Shown here in pieces: positions 10,533-22,724 of a stretch of 64,000 nucleotides of DNA; positions within the stretch are counted from its first letter, which is position 1; each line of letters begins with the position of its first letter. The notes beneath the pieces are model-generated. The model saw only the letters and a program-made list of their open reading frames with translations. It was not told the DNA's origin and ran no database searches. Source of the stretch: Adiantum capillus-veneris. Taxonomy: Eukaryota > Streptophyta > Polypodiopsida > Polypodiales > Pteridaceae. The position numbers and the translations under genes were made by a program. The DNA lies in contig CM043971.1 of NCBI GenBank assembly GCA_014529385.2, forward strand, positions 92,243,340 to 92,307,339, written 5' to 3'.

Positions 10533-11518
10533 TCAGGCATGTAGAATGGCAAGGAGTTCCTTTTCATATATGCCTAGAGCTTGCTCAACAGGGTCGAGCC
10601 TTCGACTTTCATAGCCTATGGCGTGCCCTTCTTGAAGCAAAACAACTCCAAGGCAATCACCACAAGCATCACATTGGACCTCAAATGGTTTTGAGAGATC
10701 CGGTAATGTAAGCAAGGGTTGAGAGATAAGCTTTTCTTTAAGCTTTTCGAAAGCATTGCTCTCCTTAGCAGACCATGTATACCTCACGCTTTTCTTTGTT
10801 AGGTCATGTAATGGTCCCGCAATTTGTGAGAACTTTTCTATGAAGCGTCTATAGTATGCACACATACCTATAAAGCTTCTTAGTTCATGAAGATTCTTTG
10901 GTTTAGGCCATCCTTTTATTACCTCTAACTTTGATGGATCCATTTGGATGCCATCTTGAGAGATAATGTGACCTAAATACTGAATCTCTTGCAAGAAAAA
11001 TTCACTTTTCTTTCGATTAACATAAAATTTATTCTCTCTTAAAACTTGAAATATTACCTCGAGGTGTTGCTTGTGTTCGTCTAATGAATTAGAGTAGATG
11101 ATATTATCATCAAAGAACATTCCAGTGAAGGTTCGATGAGGCCTGAACAGCTTCTCCATCAAGCGGTTGAATGTGGCTGGTGCATTGGTCAAGCCAAAAG
11201 GCATGACAATGTATTCGTAAAGACCAAATGTGGTGCGAAATGCGGTCTTTACAATGTCTTGATCAACTATCATTATTTGATGATAGCCACTTTTTAGGTC
11301 AATCCTACTGAGTAGGTTGATCCTTGTAGCTTATCAAATAGGTCTTCTACCCGTGGAATTGGAAACCTATTCTTGATAGTGATCCTATTTAGTGCTCTAT
11401 AGTCGACACACATGTGATATGTGTCATTTTTCTTTTGCACTAATAGAACATGTGAGAAAAATGGAGATGAGCTAGGCCTAACCATGCCCTTCTCAACTAA
11501 CTCATGCACTTGCCGCAT
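10533..11518 (-). pseudogene. gypsy reverse transcriptase and partial RNase H
   Basis: Two frames make up one domain. The first (11518-11294) has LVEKGMVRPSSSPF, VLLVQKKND, CVDYRALN.ITIKNRFPIPR and LFDKLQG. A single-base shift near 11310 follows, just before the SRIDLKSGYHQI block. The second (11273-10533) has FRTTFGLYEYIVMPFGLTNAPATF, the catalytic FFDD box (two Asp kept), GHIISQDGI, the thumb with ELRSFIGMCAYYRRFI, and an RNase H start (FEVQCDACGDCLGVVLLQ). It ends at a stop after the EKELLAILHA motif. The rest of RNase H and all of integrase are missing. Confidence 0.92.
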
Positions 11519-12891
11519 AATCTCCTCTTGTTGAGCTTGAGAAAATCTATAAGGAGGTTTGGTAGGCGGTGAACTTCCTGGAAGAAGTTCAATTGCATGG
11601 TCATCATTACCTCGTTTAGGAGGTAGCTCACAAGGGATGTCGTCAATAAAAACATCTTGAAACCCCTTAAGAAATTGGATAACTCTAATTCCTTTTGGTT
11701 GCTTTTATTTTCTTTTGCTAAAGCATTAGGTTCATTTTGAGAATCTTTAACAAAAATCATGTACACGGAAATAGAGCTCTTTATTGACTTGTTGAAAGCT
11801 GGTGTATGTACAATCGGGATAGTGTTACCCATTTCCTTAGCATCTATATACATGTCTTTTTCCCTGAACTTAAAGGAGATTCTCCTTTCAGGGAATTTAA
11901 CATTGGCAGCCAGGCGATCAAACCATGGTGCCCCTAGGATTACATCCTCATGCTTGAGAGGAGAGATAAAGAAGTCCTCTTTGTCCACATAGCTTTGGAC
12001 ATGAAGCCTCAATTTCCCGATTAAGGGAGTGACTGAAGCTTCTTGCCCCTTGAAAGCACTGTCTGCGGATAGAACGTCTCCCATCTCATAGGCTTGTATG
12101 CCTAGCTTGGTGGCCAACTCTATAGATATAAAATTGTGAGTGGAACCAGGGCCAAAGAGAATAAAAGCATCATGCTCTCTTACCTTTCCCCAAGCATGGC
12201 ATAGAGGAGATCCTTTGTGGTGAGTTTGGTGAGTCTCCTCCTCTTGGATTTCAACCAAGGTAGCTCTAGGAGGATCTTGGCGGTTGTTCTTTTGAGGACA
12301 AGCGCGGTACGCATGCCCTTGTTCGCCGCACTTGGAACACCGGTTATCCTTGCGATAATGCTCAAGCTCTTCAGGAGAGAGTTTGTTTTTACCTTTGTAA
12401 ACTCCCTTCTCTTTAGCTTTGTTGGAGTTGCCCTTAGGAGACTTTTGGACATTGTCCTTGCCCTTAGGCTCGTTGGAACCCTTGTTTTCCGTGGGCTTAT
12501 TATTTCTTTTAGCCTCCGTTTGGAAATTGATTCGAGAGGCCACCATAGTATGATGTATTACCACCGATATGGTACATGGCCTTTGGGAGTTGACATACTT
12601 GGCCATTTCTTCGGTTAAACCCGCACAAAATTGTTGCTCTTGCTCTCCAAAATCCAAATTTTTGAAGACAGTGGCTTTGAGTTGTAGGTCCCAAAACTTG
12701 TCTACATATTTGTGGATGGATTCATAGGGAGAGAGCTTTAAGCTTCGCCATTCGGTGAGTACTTTGTCTTTGGCATCGGTGGCCAAAAACTGCTTCATAA
12801 TGGAAGCTCTTAAAGCTTTCCATGTTCGTGGAGCTTCACCGTTGGCTAGTAGGCTAGACCACCATTGTCTGGCGGACTTTTGAAAGTGCAT
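11497..12891 (-). pseudogene. gypsy gag core, CCHC knuckle and aspartic protease
   Basis: Opens with the retrotransposon gag core (QKSARQWWSSL, W..L...F...F, EWRSLKLSPYESIHKYVDKFWDL), then a Lys-rich linker and one CCHC knuckle (CSKCGEQGHAYRAC). A retropepsin-like domain follows. Its active-site region reads FGPGSTHNFIS, where the family normally has a D in the position of the first G; GAC to GGC would be a single transition. The protease would therefore be inactive even if the frame were open. The C-terminal part overlaps the RT frame only because of the frame break. Confidence 0.85.
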
Positions 12892-12893
12892 AG

Positions 12894-13784
12894 CTACATG
12901 CCGTAGCTAGAGGACTCCGTGAAGCCCTCATCTCCGAACGCCGCATCAAATTGTTGGATAAAGGCCAAGACTTTGTCCGTAGCACCAAAGGTGCCATCAT
13001 AGGTAAGGAAAGAGATGCTCTTCCCTCCCTCTTTGAACTTCTTCAGCTTGGATGACCTCTTCCATGCGGCATAGAATTTCCTATGGCCTCTTCTTTTTGA
13101 TGGTTCAAAGGTTGCACCATCACTTTCTTCAGAACCTGAAGAATTTGAGGAAGGTGGAGAAGAGGGTGACCTCTTTCTCGCCTTTTTCTTGTCTTGATCT
13201 TCATTGTCTTCACCATCACTTTCATAAGAGGAAGAGGATGAAGAAGATGGAGAAGAGGGTGTCCTCTTTCTTGCCTTTTTCTTCTCTTGCTTTTTGTCAT
13301 TCCTCTTTGAATTATGGTGTGGAGAAGGGTGCGATGGTCTTCTCCATTTTGGAGGTGATGGAGAGTGTTTAGCCCGCTGTCTTCGTGGAGCCATCTCCAC
13401 TGAGGTGGCGGGAGACTCACTTCTTTCTCGTTCCTTCGGTGGAGGCTCTTGAGTTCTCCTTTGGGAAGGAGATGCATCATCAAGAAGTAAATTCTTGAGC
13501 CCTTTGTATGGATTCTCTTCTTCTTCCCGAATCGGAGAGAGACCTCTTTTGGAAGTCTCACAAGGAGGCTTCCTAGGTGTTCTCTTGTCATGGTGGGGAG
13601 CTTGGAGAATCCCATGAGCACGGAGCTGCCGTTGCACTTCACTTTGGAGCGATGGATTGCCCATGGCTTGTTGAAGCCTAGAAACAAGATAGTTAACAAG
13701 CATCGGGGCATCATTAGTAACTTGCTCATTAGCAAAATCAAAGTTATCAACATTAATTTCACTCTCTTTACTATTGTCAGCCAT
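12894..13784 (-). pseudogene. gypsy gag N-terminal region, low-complexity Arg/Ser/Glu-rich
   Basis: A 296-codon frame starting at ATG (MADNSKESEINVD). It contains a long basic/serine-rich stretch (two KKARKR.PSSPSSS-like blocks, about residues 165-225) and ends with a gag-like segment (FLTYDGTFGATDKVLAFIQQFDAAFGDEGFTE). The latter resembles the start of the Retrotrans_gag domain that resumes in the next frame at 12891. So gag is one gene split by a frameshift at about 12893. The two similar RKR.PSSP blocks look like an internal duplication of roughly 85 bp. Confidence 0.8.
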
Positions 13785-13890
13785 TCTAAAAACTTTTAGG
13801 TGTAAACTTTTTAGGTGTACTTTGGCACTTCAAGCCCTAGTTGCTACTCCTCTTTACCCCTTTAGAAAAAGCACTCAAGCTACTGTACCC

Positions 13891-13905
13891 GTGGCTCGAA
13901 TACCA
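13891..13905 (-). other. Degenerate iMet-like primer-binding site (gypsy remnant)
   Basis: Coding strand TGGTATTCGAGCCAC resembles the plant iMet primer site TGGTATCAGAGCCAG with about three changes. It sits ~107 bp upstream of the gag ATG and is followed by a likely LTR terminus (TGCA) at 13911. Confidence 0.6.
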
Positions 13906-13910
13906 TTAAT

Positions 13911-15510
<1,600 letters not shown>

Positions 15511-16048
15511 TCTCGCAATGCTAATGAAGGTGGCTGGGGAAGCTTGCAATGATGAGTATTATTAGCTGAATAAAAGAAGGATGGCAAAGGAGATTGTCAT
15601 GTATGAAAGTTGATGAAGGCACAAATTAGTGATTCGTGAGTAGGAAAATATGGGCAACCATGTGTTAGGTAATTCAATTGATGTGAGCCCGCTATTAGAG
15701 GGCATAATGGTGCACAAAGGTGGGAGTGGAGCACGTGGACAAGACTACAAAGAAGTGGTTATTCTAGGCAAGTTTGCAACAGAGTTTTGGGATCTATTGA
15801 GCCTCTTATTATTCTATCCACAGATCAAAGGAAAAGAACTAACGACTTGAATACTTACCCTTGTGTTGAAGCTAACGGTACATAGGATATTTATTTTCCC
15901 TCGACATGTTTTTTTCTTGAAAGATTAGATGCATGTAAAACAATACTACTAAAGTTTTTGTAGCAGATGGCAAGTATCACTAAAAATAATATGTCTTTGC
16001 CAGCATGAAACTAGACCAAGAATTAGACATCCGCATAACCTCACCTTA
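15511..16048. other. No gene recognised
   Basis: About 540 bp between the GA tract and the P450 pseudogene. A 66-codon ORF (15650-15850, plus) has no recognisable motif. Confidence 0.4.
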
Positions 16049-16049
16049 T

Positions 16050-16602
16050 AGGATTTTAAAACAAGAGGGATGCCAATGAAAACAATGCAAAAGATTGGCA
16101 ATGACAAGGCTTAATATGGTTACAACTAAATGGTTACCTCGCCATCCTCTGCGGCCTCTCTCAAAAGGTATAAGCAACCAAATTATATAGGTTTTTCCTC
16201 CAAAGATCCCCACATCATTGGATGAACACCAACCAAGAACCTCTGAGGCTTGAACTCATGGGCTACTTCCCACAAGATTTCATCTTTGCCAATTTCCCAC
16301 ACATTCACAAAAAGGAGGATATCTCTTGGCAAGGAAAAGCGAACAATCCCAATTGGATCCCTAGCCAAATGCGGTAGTAGCAATGGCACTTGTGGGTGTA
16401 GCCTCAAAACTTTTTTAACAAATGCTTGCAGGTATGCCAGGCTATTAAAACGGGATTCCTCCACTTTCTACCCCCATTGTAGCAGTGCAATTATTTCCTC
16501 TTGAAACTTAACTGCCAACTTTGATTTTGGGGCACACAATAGCTCTGCCATCGCCCACTCTATAGATACCCTTGTGCTATATGTACTTCCAGTTAAAATT
16601 TT
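16050..16602 (-). pseudogene. Cytochrome P450 pseudogene fragment (I-helix to heme loop)
   Basis: The minus strand encodes the C-terminal third of a plant P450. In order: the I-helix (TGSTYSTRVSIEWAMAELL), the J/K region with SLAYLQAFVKKVLRLHP (ExxR replaced by VLR), PLLLPHLARDPIGI, the FVNVWEIGKDEILWE.A.EFKPQRFL meander, and after a frameshift the heme-loop region ending in NHLVVTILSLVIANLLHCF. The heme signature FxxGxRxCxG is FERGRRGWRG here, so the thiolate Cys is replaced by Trp. There is one in-frame stop after the I-helix (LLQWG*KVEES). No N-terminal half is recognisable upstream. It cannot make an active enzyme. Confidence 0.88.
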
Positions 16603-17315
16603 TGTGCACAACTACGACATGGACATGGATTCCTTTAAACCTTATAGCTGCCCAAGTCTTCTCATGCACAAAGTACTCATAGCAATAACAAAACCACATG
16701 TTCCATGGATCCCACACATGGTGATGATGATGAGAATAGGTTTGAAGAGGTGTGGATGATCAAGTGCTTCTCCACACTAGGAAGGCCTCTCCTTACTACC
16801 ACATCCTCTCACCCCCTGAAGAGAATGTACACTAAACTTTTGTAGCTCCCCACTGGCACAGCCTTGGAAGATCTGTAATAAGCACCTCACGAACGCATCA
16901 ACCAATGCAAAATTTTCACATGGACTACATATAACAAGCATCCAACATGCTCAAAGACTTTGAAAAGAATCACTCTTAGAGACCTTTCTTGCCAATGCAT
17001 ATATGGACTGATATTGGATGATTGCGGTGGCTTCTATAGTCTTCTTTCTCTCAAAGTGCGGCCATATTTAATGAAGGTCTTTGACGTACATTAGAAATGC
17101 AGGGTGCGATACTACTAACACTTCCTGCATCAATCCTTTCACTACATCTTGCAACACCTTGTTATTAGTCGTGCCCATTAATTACCATCTCAAAAAGAAT
17201 TGGCGGTGGTCATTAATCGCTATGCAAACACGTCCTCGACAAGACAAACGTGAAAATTGAAGCTTAAAACCATGGAGGCTGTCCTTTCACAATGTTGGCG
17301 ATCATATCATTGTAC
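16603..17315. other. No gene recognised between P450 and actin fragments
   Basis: About 700 bp. It could hold highly decayed P450 5' sequence on the minus strand, but I could not align any diagnostic motif. Confidence 0.4.
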
Positions 17316-17360
17316 AATCATGTTTTGTATCCGTTATAAGCAACAAGTGTAATGGGCACG
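17316..17360. repeat. 45-bp direct repeat, copy 1 (left of the actin fragment)
   Basis: The segment around ATCATGTTTTGTATCCGTTA, continuing TAAGCAACAAGTGTAATGGGCACG, recurs at 18833-18877 with few changes. The pair brackets the actin pseudogene. Confidence 0.75.
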
Positions 17361-17384
17361 TCTAGTACTTTTGACCTCAATTGG

Positions 17385-18290
17385 AGTCAAATCTTGCTCG
17401 TAGTCGAGGACTACATACACCAGCTTCTCCTTCATGTCCCGCACGATCTCCCGTTCTGCTGTCGTTGTTGTAAAGGAGTAGACTCTCTTTGTCAAAATCT
17501 TCATCAGTGCGTCTATTAGGTTCCTTCCCACCAAGTCCAGCCGCAGGATTGCATGCAGAAGGGCATAGCTGCATCGATGGACATGCATTTACATAGATCT
17601 TTGTGTGTATGTGTGTGTGTGTGTGTGTGAGGAGACATGTATTTCAAAAGAAAGTGTGTAGAGGCATACCCTTCATAGATGGGCACTGCATGGGTCACCC
17701 CATCTCCAGAGTCCAACACCATTCCTGGTTACACATATAGAACATTCAGTAAATGGTAATGCCATATGCATTAGAAGCCAGTGCAACAATCTTATTTTTG
17801 AAATTAACATCGGATTCATGTTTGTATGCTAAAACCATGGAGGAAATTGGGAGAGAGCGATTACCTGTAGCACGTCTTCTCGCATAGAGAGAAAAGACTA
17901 CCTGGATTGCAACATACATGGCCGGAACATAGAAAGTCTCGAGCATGATTTGTGTCATCTTCTCACGATTCACCTTTGGATTAAGGAGAGCTTCTGTGAG
18001 GAGGACAAGGTGCTCCTATGGTGCCACTATTAGCTCATTAAAGAAAGCGTGGTGCCACAATTTTTTCATATCATCCCAGTTTGTAACAATGCCGTGGTAA
18101 ATTGGGTACTTGAGTGTCAGAATACCTCTCTTGGATTGTGCCTCATCCCCCACATAAGCATCCTTTTGCCCCATGCCGACCATTATACCGGCATGTCTTG
18201 GCCTCCCCACAATGCTCAGAAACACTGCTCTTGGTGCATCATCCCTCGCAAATCCATCTTGCACATGCACATGTCATCCATAACAATAAT
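17385..18290 (-). pseudogene. Actin pseudogene (N-terminal half, two introns)
   Basis: Minus-strand exons match actin from about residue 18 to 220. 18270-17865 has [58 protein letters not shown] and, after a TAG replacing a Glu codon at ~18018, [24 protein letters not shown]. An intron of 140 bp (17725-17864, GT-AG) falls in the Gly150 codon, the conserved plant position. Next is [17 protein letters not shown] (17724-17670), a second GT-AG intron (17569-17669), then [26 protein letters not shown] and [12 protein letters not shown] up to DYEQDL. A one-base shift lies near codon 18. Nothing of the C-terminal part is present. Actin polymerises in the cytoskeleton; this copy cannot. Confidence 0.93.
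17569..17669 (-). other. Extra 101-bp intron in the actin pseudogene
   Basis: GTATGCCTC at the donor and GATGCAG at the acceptor restore YEG|YAL exactly when removed, splitting the Gly codon of that motif. The intron carries a short CA repeat (GT on the plus strand, ~17606-17630). The usual plant actin introns are near codons 20, 150 and 355, so this position is not standard. Confidence 0.75.
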
Positions 18291-18482
18291 TCTTTTGAAT
18301 CCTGTTTTTCTAGACTGCAAAGAGATGTTGGTCCATTGCATTCAGCGATCTACAAATTCGGGATTGATCTCTGCGTCCATATGCATTCAACGTCTGGTAT
18401 TTTTGACCTCAGCGTCCATCTGCATTCGATGTGTAAAGTTGTTAGGACATTGATTTTCTTTTGGACGTGTTTGAATGAAAGC

Positions 18483-18609
<127 letters not shown>

Positions 18610-18783
18610 CAAGACAGGAAACCCCATGTGCCATATAAAATCCTGCACTCTTTGTATGAACTTGCAATGCTAGGCTTGTACTTGTATGAACTTGTGCATG
18701 TGTTAGGTGTTTGGGTGTTGATTCCAGCTTTTTGAACGCGCACGCTCCTTGATGAACGATGTAGCATTTCTTTGCATTTCCAT

Positions 18784-18921
18784 GCATAGAGAATCACATC
18801 TACAGAGGATGGGCCGGGGGTGGGGTTTGTGTGATCATGTTCTGCAGCCGTTATAAGAAGCGAGGTAATGGGCATGCATAGGGAATCACATCTCCAGAGG
18901 ATGTGGGTGGGGGTTTGTGTT
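18784..18921. repeat. Tandem duplication (~93-bp period) containing copy 2 of the actin-flanking repeat
   Basis: GCATAGAGAATCACATCT...GGGTTTGTGT at 18784-18831 recurs as GCATAGGGAATCACATCT...GGGTTTGTGT at 18877-18921. Between them lies the second copy (18833-18877) of the 45-bp repeat found at 17316-17360. Confidence 0.8.
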
Positions 18922-21900
18922 GTCGACAACGTCAGCTCCCCCCGTTTATCACCTCGCCATCATGCCGTGTAGCAGAAGCCTTGGTCTCGTCATCTGTACG
19001 GCACCAACTGCTCAGCCCATGCCTTGCCAAAAACTACTCGTCTTGCAGGCTGGCCTTGACCTGCGGTCCCTTCTTCCGGACCCCAAGCATTACCCCAGCG
19101 GCCCTCCCCCCTCTAGTTAAGCCGTCACCTAGCCTCTGTCTCCTGCTCACCTTCAAGGCTCTTCCACCTCGTCACGTCTCTCCGCAATCTGCTTATGAAG
19201 GTGCTTTTCTCTCTGCCCTGCTTGGCGGCTCTTTGATGCCCCAGTTGACGTGCCCCCACCCTCGTCCGCTCCTGCTCGCCAACTTCTCTTCCCTTAACCA
19301 GCACTGTTTGCCTTTTTTTTATTGGCCCTCGTGTGCTCTTGCTTTATCTCCTATCGCCGGCGCACTTGGGTGCTAATTGACGGCCCCTGCACCACCACTA
19401 CCTCTTTCCACTACTGCTCGAAGGCAGCTTGTGCAGCCCGACTCATGCTGCTCTCAGCCCTCCTCCTCCTCTTTCTGACAGCCCTCCCGTCTTCGTTGTG
19501 CGGTCACACACGCCTGCTTGTCATCCTCTTACTGGCTCAATGACATTTTCTGCTGCCTGTCAATCCCTGCGCTAAGTGTAACGGGAGTAGCTACCCGGCC
19601 TCTAGTTGCTAGCATCACCACCCCGCCAACAACTATCTCCAATGTCTGCTCTAGCTGCTAGCATGTTCAAGAGCTCACAATCTGTCCGCGCGCGGACGGT
19701 CTGCGAGCTCTGCTAAGGATCTCACGTTTCCTCTCATTGACACGACTATCAATTTGTTCTCAAAAAAGTTACCAGAATAGCCTTAAAATATTGACATTTT
19801 GTAGGGGAGTCTCACGTTTTCTTTGACTGTGTCGATAAAAGTAACCAAAATACTCTAAAAAATTGAAGATTGGGTAGGAAAAGAGCTCACAGTCTGTCTG
19901 CGCGCACGCGGATGGATTGCGAGCTGTCAACGATGCACGGAGTCAAAAACTCAGATGACAAAATTATGAGACTGATTGCAAGAAGCCCAACCGAAACATA
20001 TTTTTCTAATGTTTGGAGACTTATTGCAAAGGAAAATTCCTGAAATACCCCTTAAATTCCAAACCTTCTCACAACACCCCTTGTATTTTTCCAAAATTTC
20101 CCAAAAAGACTCCTTAAAAATTTCTAGCTCTCAACCGAAGATGATAAAACTATGGCTTTTGATGGAGTTGTGGACTCTCAAGCTAAAATGGATTATTATG
20201 AGTAGACAATTTATATAAATATGAAACTTAAGGATGGATCTCTACTATCAAAAAAGACACAAAATTTGGAGCAATGCATTAAAATTGATAAAAAGTATTT
20301 TGATAACTTTTAAATTTTGAGCGATATTTTGGGAAGTTTCGTGTTTTTCTTAACCATTTTGGTCCCATAATTTTGGAAGAAGAGTTTTTCACTCAGTATG
20401 TCATTGAGAGATGAAAGATGGTCCGCACAACTCTACACAATATTCAATTTTGAGCTTGATACGGTAGATAATGATTTTACCAAATTTAGCACAATCCTCA
20501 TATATTTTTGACCTTGGAAACCTTGAGGAAAGGGGTTGATACTTGTCAGTGGGAATATTTGAAATTGGATAGTTGTGGAAGAACCAATTGAGTATGGCAT
20601 TGGTACTACACAACACATATATAAAAGAATGTGATAGCACAATAGCAAAGAATCTAGCACCACAATGGTAAGATTGAAAGTACCCCTAAACAAGTAGCCA
20701 ATGATACAAAGATGCCTAGCTAGAAAACTTTTGTTGCAATCAAAACCTTGATTTATAATCTTATTATAAGGATCCAGTCTGTGAACTCTTTTTCTATGAA
20801 CTCTTAATTTGTCCTGTCTTGTTTGTGAGCTCTTCCTATATGAAGATCTGGAAGCCAAATTGTTTTGACCTAGATCTTAAAAACCAAACTTTAAGCTCAA
20901 CACTTATCAGTTACATCACTGAAACATTAAAAATGTTATTCTTCTATAAGCTTCTAGACTATCTACATTCAAGCCATTGGCCTGTGAGCTATTTTTGTAT
21001 GAATATTTAAAAGCCAAGGCTTCACATACCAGGAGCAAAGTTTGGAATACCATTCTTTTAAGTTCAATACTTGTGCTTTATATTTCTTGGGTCTCTTGGG
21101 ATTGTTTCTACAATGTAAAATTTGTTCTTTTTTCTTATAGTGCTTGTTATACGGAGACTTTATGGCCAAATTAAATGGTGCCTACACAATAAATAATTTT
21201 GAGTTAGTCTTGAGGAGCATGTCTTCACTTAATCAAAACAATTTACACACTCCAAAATTTATGATTTATAATTTTTTATAAGATTCTAAGATGGGTCTAT
21301 TAAAGTGTCTCTCTAGTTTCCTATAACAAGGCTATTCTTGCACTTGCCCAAGCTGTGCATTTCAAGTGGTGCAAGCTGTCCTTTTGTAAACAATGTGACA
21401 AGGATTATGATGTCTATATTTGCATCAATAATGGGTGCCACACTAGGTAGAGCTTTAAATTAGGTGTGACACTAGGTAGTGCTCTTGTATATAGGTGTGC
21501 CTTTTTTATGCCTCTAATACCTTAGGGAGAATTTGCTATTACAATATTTCATTTTAGAATGCATTGCTTTCAAAGTGTGCCCTAGAAGGTGTAGCTAAAG
21601 TAAGATTTAGTTTTTTGAGCTAACGCAGCATATGCAAATTATAGTTTCAAATGTATAAATATCCCCAGGGAGTCCACTATGTAAAAATCACATTACTTAT
21701 TTGCAAGGCTTGTGTTAGATCTACAATAGATGAAAAAAAACAAAGTTTGATATCACATGTAAGAAGCATCAATAGACTATGTGAATTCTAGGACACTAGT
21801 GAAAGATAACTGCAATGAAATTATTTCTAATGAGATTTTATTTTCCCAATCCCATTATTGTGCACTCTTTTTGGATCCAAATGTATGTTTTTTATGGTAA

Positions 21901-22022
21901 CGAATCAAATTATAAATCCATAGTCTTTCTCTACGTCTTAAAATAATCAACGGATTATTATCAATGTGGAGCCTCCCTAGGATAATGGTGTCAAATGTGC
22001 TTGATCTCCTTGTTGAGTGAAT
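18922..22022. other. No gene recognised; GC-rich block then AT-rich DNA with hairpin repeats
   Basis: 18930-19560 is relatively GC-rich and C/T-rich with a 157-codon ORF on the plus strand lacking any motif. 19671-19926 holds two related hairpins (listed separately). 19930-22022 is AT-rich, with only short ORFs and no family match. Confidence 0.45.
19671..19710. repeat. Imperfect 40-bp inverted repeat with a perfect GTCCGCGCGCGGAC core
   Basis: GAGCTC at both ends and a 14-bp perfect palindrome in the middle; about 16 of 20 arm positions pair. A degenerate direct copy lies at 19883-19926 (GAGCTCACAGTCTGTCTGCG at its start). The CTCACGTTT and AGTWACCARAATA blocks that follow also occur twice, so this is a tandem duplication of a hairpin-bearing unit. 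Confidence 0.75.
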
Positions 22023-22724
22023 GCTCATGTAACATTTACTGGCCAAGTAACTTCTGTGTAGCGGAAAATAGCATGAACATAGTGAGCATTTCATTGTTGA
22101 ATGCTCATTGGACCCCTTGGGAGACTGTCCAATAGTCTTGTAAAGAGATTAATTCTTATTGGTTCTTTATTAAGCGATTTTAAATTGATTAAACTAGACT
22201 TACTCTAGCCTAATTCTCATTGGTCCACCTCCATGGCCATCCAATAGGATTTGAGTACACCTTGTGGGCATCTAGGCTAGGGAGCTGACATGTGTCCCTC
22301 TTTCCCCTTGTGTACAAAGGAATCTTGTGAGTGTGTGTTGTGTTTCTCTCTCATCCCCTACTTCTTGGGCTCATCCCCTCCTATGTAGGACTTGAGAAGA
22401 CTTTTTGGGACACACACAAAGCATCCAATTTCCCTAGAGTTTGACCTTTGGGCACAACCTTTGAATTTTGAAACCTTAGCATTTTGGAAGTCTTAATGGG
22501 CTGAACCTTAGGGTCTTTTAATCTCATTGTTTCACATTGCTCTTTTGCAGATGGCCCCTTGTTTGGATCACTATTTTGCCTCCTTTGGATCCCTACTGTG
22601 GCCGGTCTGCCAGCTTAACCAATATTCTAGTTTTTTCTCCCCTGGTACTTCCCCATATTAAATGATCAGTTTAACATGAGAAAATCATTTAGGAGAATTA
22701 GATATTAGTTATTATGACAGCTCA
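22023..22724 (-). mobile_element. Solo LTR of a gypsy (chromovirus-like) family, with 5-bp target duplication
   Basis: LTR 22028-22719 begins TGTAACATTT and ends ATTATGACA (plus orientation). It is flanked on both sides by GCTCA (22023-22027 and 22720-22724). No primer site or polypurine tract adjoins it, so it is a solo LTR left by LTR-LTR recombination. It is homologous to the LTR at 23836-25419 over its first ~65 bp and its last ~620 bp, but lacks about 0.9 kb in between. Confidence 0.9.

Larger units (their letters stand above)
10533..13905 (-). mobile_element. Ty3/gypsy retrotransposon remnant (gag-PR-RT, truncated before integrase)
   Basis: The minus strand holds, from right to left, a degenerate iMet-like primer site (13891-13905), gag, a CCHC knuckle, an aspartic protease, RT and the beginning of RNase H, then stops at 10533. 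Integrase and the 3' LTR are absent. The coding frame is interrupted at least twice (near 12893 and near 11300). DNA right of 13911, starting TGCAAGGAAT, is probably its 5' LTR, but the outer edge cannot be fixed without a second LTR. Confidence 0.88.

Noticed and set aside
18903-19376. 157-codon ORF in a GC-rich block
   Set aside because: No motif, no start context and no homologous frame elsewhere. Length is explained by C-rich composition with few stop codons.
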